A stretch of 42,719 nucleotides of DNA from Treponema sp. (GTDB taxonomy: Bacteria > Spirochaetota > Spirochaetia > Treponematales > Breznakiellaceae): contig WQZG01000023.1 of assembly GCA_009780855.1 (NCBI GenBank), positions 1 through 42,719 of the forward strand. The letters run 5' to 3'. Made by a program: the position numbers and the translations under genes. This document shows, piece after piece, positions 39,637 through 42,719 of this stretch (position 1 is the first letter of the stretch; each line of letters starts with the position of its first letter). The notes under the pieces were generated by a model. It was not told where the DNA came from and ran no database searches. It saw only the letters and a program-made list of their open reading frames with translations.

Positions 39637-41703
39637 ATGGCAAAAAAGGAAAAGGCTGTTTATGCCCCCGGTGAACTTGGCAAGGTCAGGGACAAACTGG
39701 GAAATATTGACAACAATGAAGCCAAACGCATGGCCAATGTTCTTGGAGGAGAAGTCGGATACGAACGGACAGAAGATCAGGAAAAAACCAAAAATAAACC
39801 CAAAACCAGACACGAACGCGTTAATGTAAAAATCGGCGGCCAGCCAATGGGGCGGACTCCTTCCCACAGGGTCGAACTTGCCCCGGAAGAAGAACAGGCG
39901 CCCAAAGAACAAAAAAATACAAACCCAGGCGACGATCCTTCAGTATATAAAAAACCAGGCTACTGGGAGCGCATAAAGATGGACAGGTACGCGGGCCAGA
40001 GCCAGTTTGACATCAAATCAGGCGGGCAGGTAATTTTTTCCATGCTGTCCGTTCTTGGAGAAATAAACGACTTTGTAAACCCGCATTTTATAACTACCAG
40101 GATGAAGGAATATTACAGGCAGCTTGAATTAGCGACAGTGTCAACGCGTTCAATGTTTCCGCGCAACAACATAAGGCGCAACGAACGCATGAAGAAGACA
40201 GCTCCAATGGCGTTTGCCGTCCTCGATACAATACGCTACTGGAACATCGAAAAAATCTCCAGCGAAATGGCCAGGCTGCAGGCCCGCCCCAGGAATGTCA
40301 GGGTGGCCGACTGCGCAGAAATTATAAGAATGGTTTACCGGCCGCTTTTTATCCTTGAAAAAATGGATATGGAAGCCCATATAAGGACAGCCTACAAAAT
40401 CCTGTACAAGGCCCTTTATATAGAAAATCCCATGGACGCCCAGAATAAATTCCAGGATCAGATAAGGACAGCCCTGTCATCGTTTGCCGATGTCCGCAGG
40501 GATGTTCATTTTTTAATGTATCCGATCCTGATGAAGTCGATCTCCTCAAAATTTTATACATACGAACAATTTTTTACCGAGCAAAGAAAACGCATTATGG
40601 CTTTTCTCAAGGTCAGCGAAACCGACCAGATTGATCCAACACAATCAATAGTTCCCGTTAATACCGAATCCGCAAATACCCCGCCGCCGGAAGACGAGTT
40701 AACCGTTATTGAGGAAGAGAAGGAAGAAACACCGGAGGAACAGACAAAACGGACCGCATCGGAGGCCGAGAGAAAAGCCCTGGACCGCGGGCTGATTACA
40801 CTGGAGGCGCTTTTCCCAAACGCCGGCTGGGACAGGATGTCCACTTACCCGGACCTGTATCCGTACTTTGTCGATGTATTTGATCTGCGCAAGGGCCTTG
40901 TAAACATAGCGCCCACAGATCCCCTACAACAAATTTATATTCATATGCGGATTATCGAGGAACTTTTTTACGGACTAAGGTTTGTATCGTTCGGAGCGGT
41001 GCGCGGGCCGGACGGCAACCCGGAAGAGATAAGCGATAAACTTACAGAGATCATCAACAACTGGCATTACTACACGGAAATGAGTTTTGAAAAAGAATAC
41101 CTTCCCCGCCTTTCTGAATATATCCGCCTGCTTGAAGGATCTCCGGAGGAATGGAATTCACCGTACACAAAAAAAGTTGTCTCGGACCTGCACTGGACCA
41201 AGCGCCTTTATTACCTGCCATTTTATAAATTTGAATCAATGTCGCCGCCGCCGTTTCAGAAGAAAGACATAGTACAAATCTACCCTGAAGTAAAAAGACT
41301 AAGGCGTTACCTTGCCGCTGTCGGCGCAGGCATCGAAATGGGGAACCGCTCAGGCGGCGCGGAAAAATTCGCCCGCTGCGAAGGAATAAACAACCCCTGG
41401 GAACCCTACAACTTCCAGGTGCCCAATCCGCTTTCTGAAAGGCTCAACGCCCTGCTTGCGCCAAAAAACAGAACCAACGCTTCCCTGGTATTCTTTACGC
41501 TCGCCGCGATAACTGTTCTTGATTACCTGGTCAATAACGAAGAAAGCTGGGCTTACGAAAACAGGCCCGGCCCGCTGTTCCGCAGTGTTGACGGAGAAGG
41601 CATTGTACCGCTGACAGGCATCGACACCCGCATTGACGCGGAAGCTTTATTTAAAGCCTCGTTAAAAAAACGCCAAAGCGCAAGCGGCCAAAAGCCGCAG
41701 TAA
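39637..41703 (+). CDS. Large cytoplasmic protein of unknown function
   Basis: 688 residues, not assigned to a family. The first 110 are charged and probably disordered (KEKAVYAPGELGKVRDKL, many Lys/Glu). From about 125 the protein is mainly helical with many aromatics and Arg (MKEYYRQLELATVSTRSMFPRNNIRRNERMKK cut short here would be one such helix region at about 155-190). A Pro/Glu-rich acidic linker lies at about 345-375 (PPPEDELTVIEEEKEETPEEQ). A second helical domain follows to a Lys/Gln end. No signal peptide or membrane helix. It lies 18 bp behind the DUF2804-like gene, and a toroid-like gene follows 38 bp later on the same strand. The two-domain helical build with charged linkers suggests a structural or scaffolding protein. 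Confidence 0.75.
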   Translation: MAKKEKAVYAPGELGKVRDKLGNIDNNEAKRMANVLGGEVGYERTEDQEKTKNKPKTRHERVNVKIGGQPMGRTPSHRVELAPEEEQAPKEQKNTNPGDDPSVYKKPGYWERIKMDRYAGQSQFDIKSGGQVIFSMLSVLGEINDFVNPHFITTRMKEYYRQLELATVSTRSMFPRNNIRRNERMKKTAPMAFAVLDTIRYWNIEKISSEMARLQARPRNVRVADCAEIIRMVYRPLFILEKMDMEAHIRTAYKILYKALYIENPMDAQNKFQDQIRTALSSFADVRRDVHFLMYPILMKSISSKFYTYEQFFTEQRKRIMAFLKVSETDQIDPTQSIVPVNTESANTPPPEDELTVIEEEKEETPEEQTKRTASEAERKALDRGLITLEALFPNAGWDRMSTYPDLYPYFVDVFDLRKGLVNIAPTDPLQQIYIHMRIIEELFYGLRFVSFGAVRGPDGNPEEISDKLTEIINNWHYYTEMSFEKEYLPRLSEYIRLLEGSPEEWNSPYTKKVVSDLHWTKRLYYLPFYKFESMSPPPFQKKDIVQIYPEVKRLRRYLAAVGAGIEMGNRSGGAEKFARCEGINNPWEPYNFQVPNPLSERLNALLAPKNRTNASLVFFTLAAITVLDYLVNNEESWAYENRPGPLFRSVDGEGIVPLTGIDTRIDAEALFKASLKKRQSASGQKPQ

Positions 41704-41741
41704 CCAAAAAAAATTGCATTTATCTGCGGCTATTTAGAAAG

Positions 41742-42614
41742 ATGAATTACAAAGACGGAAAATGGGCAAAAAAAATAACCGGACTGCAGCGCGATGACGG
41801 ATCCTGGGGGTATTTCCATTCACTGTCAAATCCTGTTGCGGCAAACCGGATGACCACAGAGCAGGCGCTGCGCAGGCTGCAGGCTTTGGGGTTTACAATT
41901 GACGACAGCGTTATTAAACAGGCAGTCAATTACCTTGACAACTGCTTAACCGGAAAAACCAAACCGCCGGATCGCGGAGAAAAAAACCACAACTGGAAAG
42001 TATACACAGAACTGATGCTGTCAGCATGGATAAGGATATTTACGGATAAAAACGCTGGGGCAAACCAAACCGCGGCAAAATGGCGTGCGATAATTGAAAC
42101 TTCTTTTGCAGGCGGCAAATACGATCATGATAATTACATCAGGAACTTCGAAAATGTTTTAAAAATTAAATTCAATCCCAGGGCCGGCAGACTCGCCGAC
42201 TTTGTACACTTTTATATAGTTTCGTTATTGACCAATACATTGGATAAAAAAATTGAGCCGTTATTTTTTAAATATATTTTGGAACACAAAACGGGAATTT
42301 ATTATGTATACGGGAAAAAATTAACGGACCTGCCAAAAATATTTCAATCAAAAGGAACAGATAATTATTTGGCCGCAATTGAATTACTGGCCAATTATAA
42401 AAATCCGGAGTGCAAAAAACAGCTTGCATTCATTGCCAAATGGCTTAATCAAAACAGGCTGGAAACAAATAAATGGGACCTGGGCAAACAGGCAAAGGAC
42501 GATATCCATTTGCCGTTATCGGATTCATGGAGGACAGCGGAATCCAGGATACAGGACTGCTCGTACAGGATAGGATGGTTGTTAAATCAAATTAAATATG
42601 TTGAAAATCAGTGA
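41742..42614 (+). CDS. Alpha/alpha-toroid-like (prenyltransferase/squalene-cyclase repeat) protein
   Basis: 290 residues. The start contains a QW-type repeat, ITGLQRDDGSWGYFHSLS, as found in terpene cyclase and prenyltransferase repeats, followed by helical stretches such as TTEQALRRLQALGFTIDDS and VYTELMLSAWIRIFT. Only one clear QxxDGSW copy is present and the DxDD or Zn-binding catalytic residues are not evident, so enzymatic activity is doubtful. Similar small proteins occur widely in Clostridia as hypotheticals. No signal peptide. No clear ribosome-binding site before the ATG. It is probably in the same unit as the two genes before it. The repeats of a probable insertion sequence begin at its stop codon. 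Confidence 0.65.
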   Translation: MNYKDGKWAKKITGLQRDDGSWGYFHSLSNPVAANRMTTEQALRRLQALGFTIDDSVIKQAVNYLDNCLTGKTKPPDRGEKNHNWKVYTELMLSAWIRIFTDKNAGANQTAAKWRAIIETSFAGGKYDHDNYIRNFENVLKIKFNPRAGRLADFVHFYIVSLLTNTLDKKIEPLFFKYILEHKTGIYYVYGKKLTDLPKIFQSKGTDNYLAAIELLANYKNPECKKQLAFIAKWLNQNRLETNKWDLGKQAKDDIHLPLSDSWRTAESRIQDCSYRIGWLLNQIKYVENQ

Positions 42615-42719
42615 AAATGTCCCCTATTGCGTTCAATAGAAATGTCCCCATCCAGTTAAAAATCAATAGAAATGTCCCCCTGCCAAAGGAGGACATATTT
42701 ATTACTCAATCATCAAACA
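42611..42719 (+). mobile_element. Probable left end of an insertion sequence (possibly IS21-like), cut by window edge
   Basis: Three copies of aaatgtcccc with similar flanks (gaaaatgtcccc at 42613-42624, caatagaaatgtcccc at 42634-42649 and again at 42664-42679) stand 22-30 bp apart, right after the stop of the preceding gene. IS21-family ends carry several such repeated transposase-binding sites. AAAGGAGG (42685-42692) follows, and a frame reading ATT TAT TAC TCA ATC ATC AAA (IYYSIIK) runs off the edge; it resembles the start of IstA-type transposases but would need a non-standard ATT start. Confidence 0.45.

Overview
The window (about 42.7 kb) looks like chromosome from a fermentative, carbohydrate-degrading, gut- or rumen-type spirochaete of the Treponema group. 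This is inference. It rests on overall gene style, frequent non-ATG starts, LplA-type sugar-binding proteins with relaxed signal peptides, a long single-chain PurL, and several conserved proteins of a kind I associate with treponemes. No 16S or ribosomal marker lies in the window.

Layout. 1-3613 (minus): a hybrid sensor histidine kinase translationally coupled (ATGA) to a sugar-binding lipoprotein that runs off the left edge. 3724-3846: tRNA-Arg(CCU) followed by two hairpins. 3923-8530: purL and a small secreted beta-barrel-like protein. 8589-10499 (minus): a degenerate SDR-like protein and a CCA-enzyme-like HD protein. 10584-15247: an operon that begins with an in-frame chimera (front of an AraC-type membrane regulator joined to the back of an LplC-type sugar permease). 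It continues with a sulfatase, a URO-D/corrinoid-methyltransferase-like protein, an HD phosphohydrolase and a protein-kinase-like protein. Two of these genes use TTG or CTG starts.

15445-27203 is a glycan-use region: a GH2 beta-galactosidase converges on a GH88 unsaturated glucuronyl hydrolase, and a 40-bp perfect palindrome encodes the end (FLIW-stop) of both proteins. Two large inverted repeats precede GH88. A second GH2 enzyme sits 5 bp behind an NCS2-type permease, with a sugar isomerase/epimerase-like TIM barrel upstream. Between the two GH2 genes lie a possible attenuation leader (12-codon ORF, hairpin, terminator), a META-domain protein and a coupled hypothetical.

27204-27740 has no protein gene but holds two large palindromic elements. 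27741-30824: a PanE-like reductase and a DPE2-type 4-alpha-glucanotransferase. 30893-36798: a MarR-regulated exporter operon (MarR, membrane-fusion protein, two half-ABC exporters, second membrane-fusion protein) with a clear promoter, operator and terminator. 36821-42614: an orphan sugar-binding protein, a DUF2804-like protein whose promoter predicts a leaderless mRNA, a 688-aa unknown and a toroid-like unknown. From 42611 the window enters what looks like the repeat-bearing end of an insertion sequence, possibly IS21-like.

The points most worth a second look are the regulator-permease chimera and the operon it now drives, the shared palindromic gene ends, the sensor kinase/sugar-binding pair, the leader-peptide region, the palindromic elements, and the exporter flanked by two adaptors.
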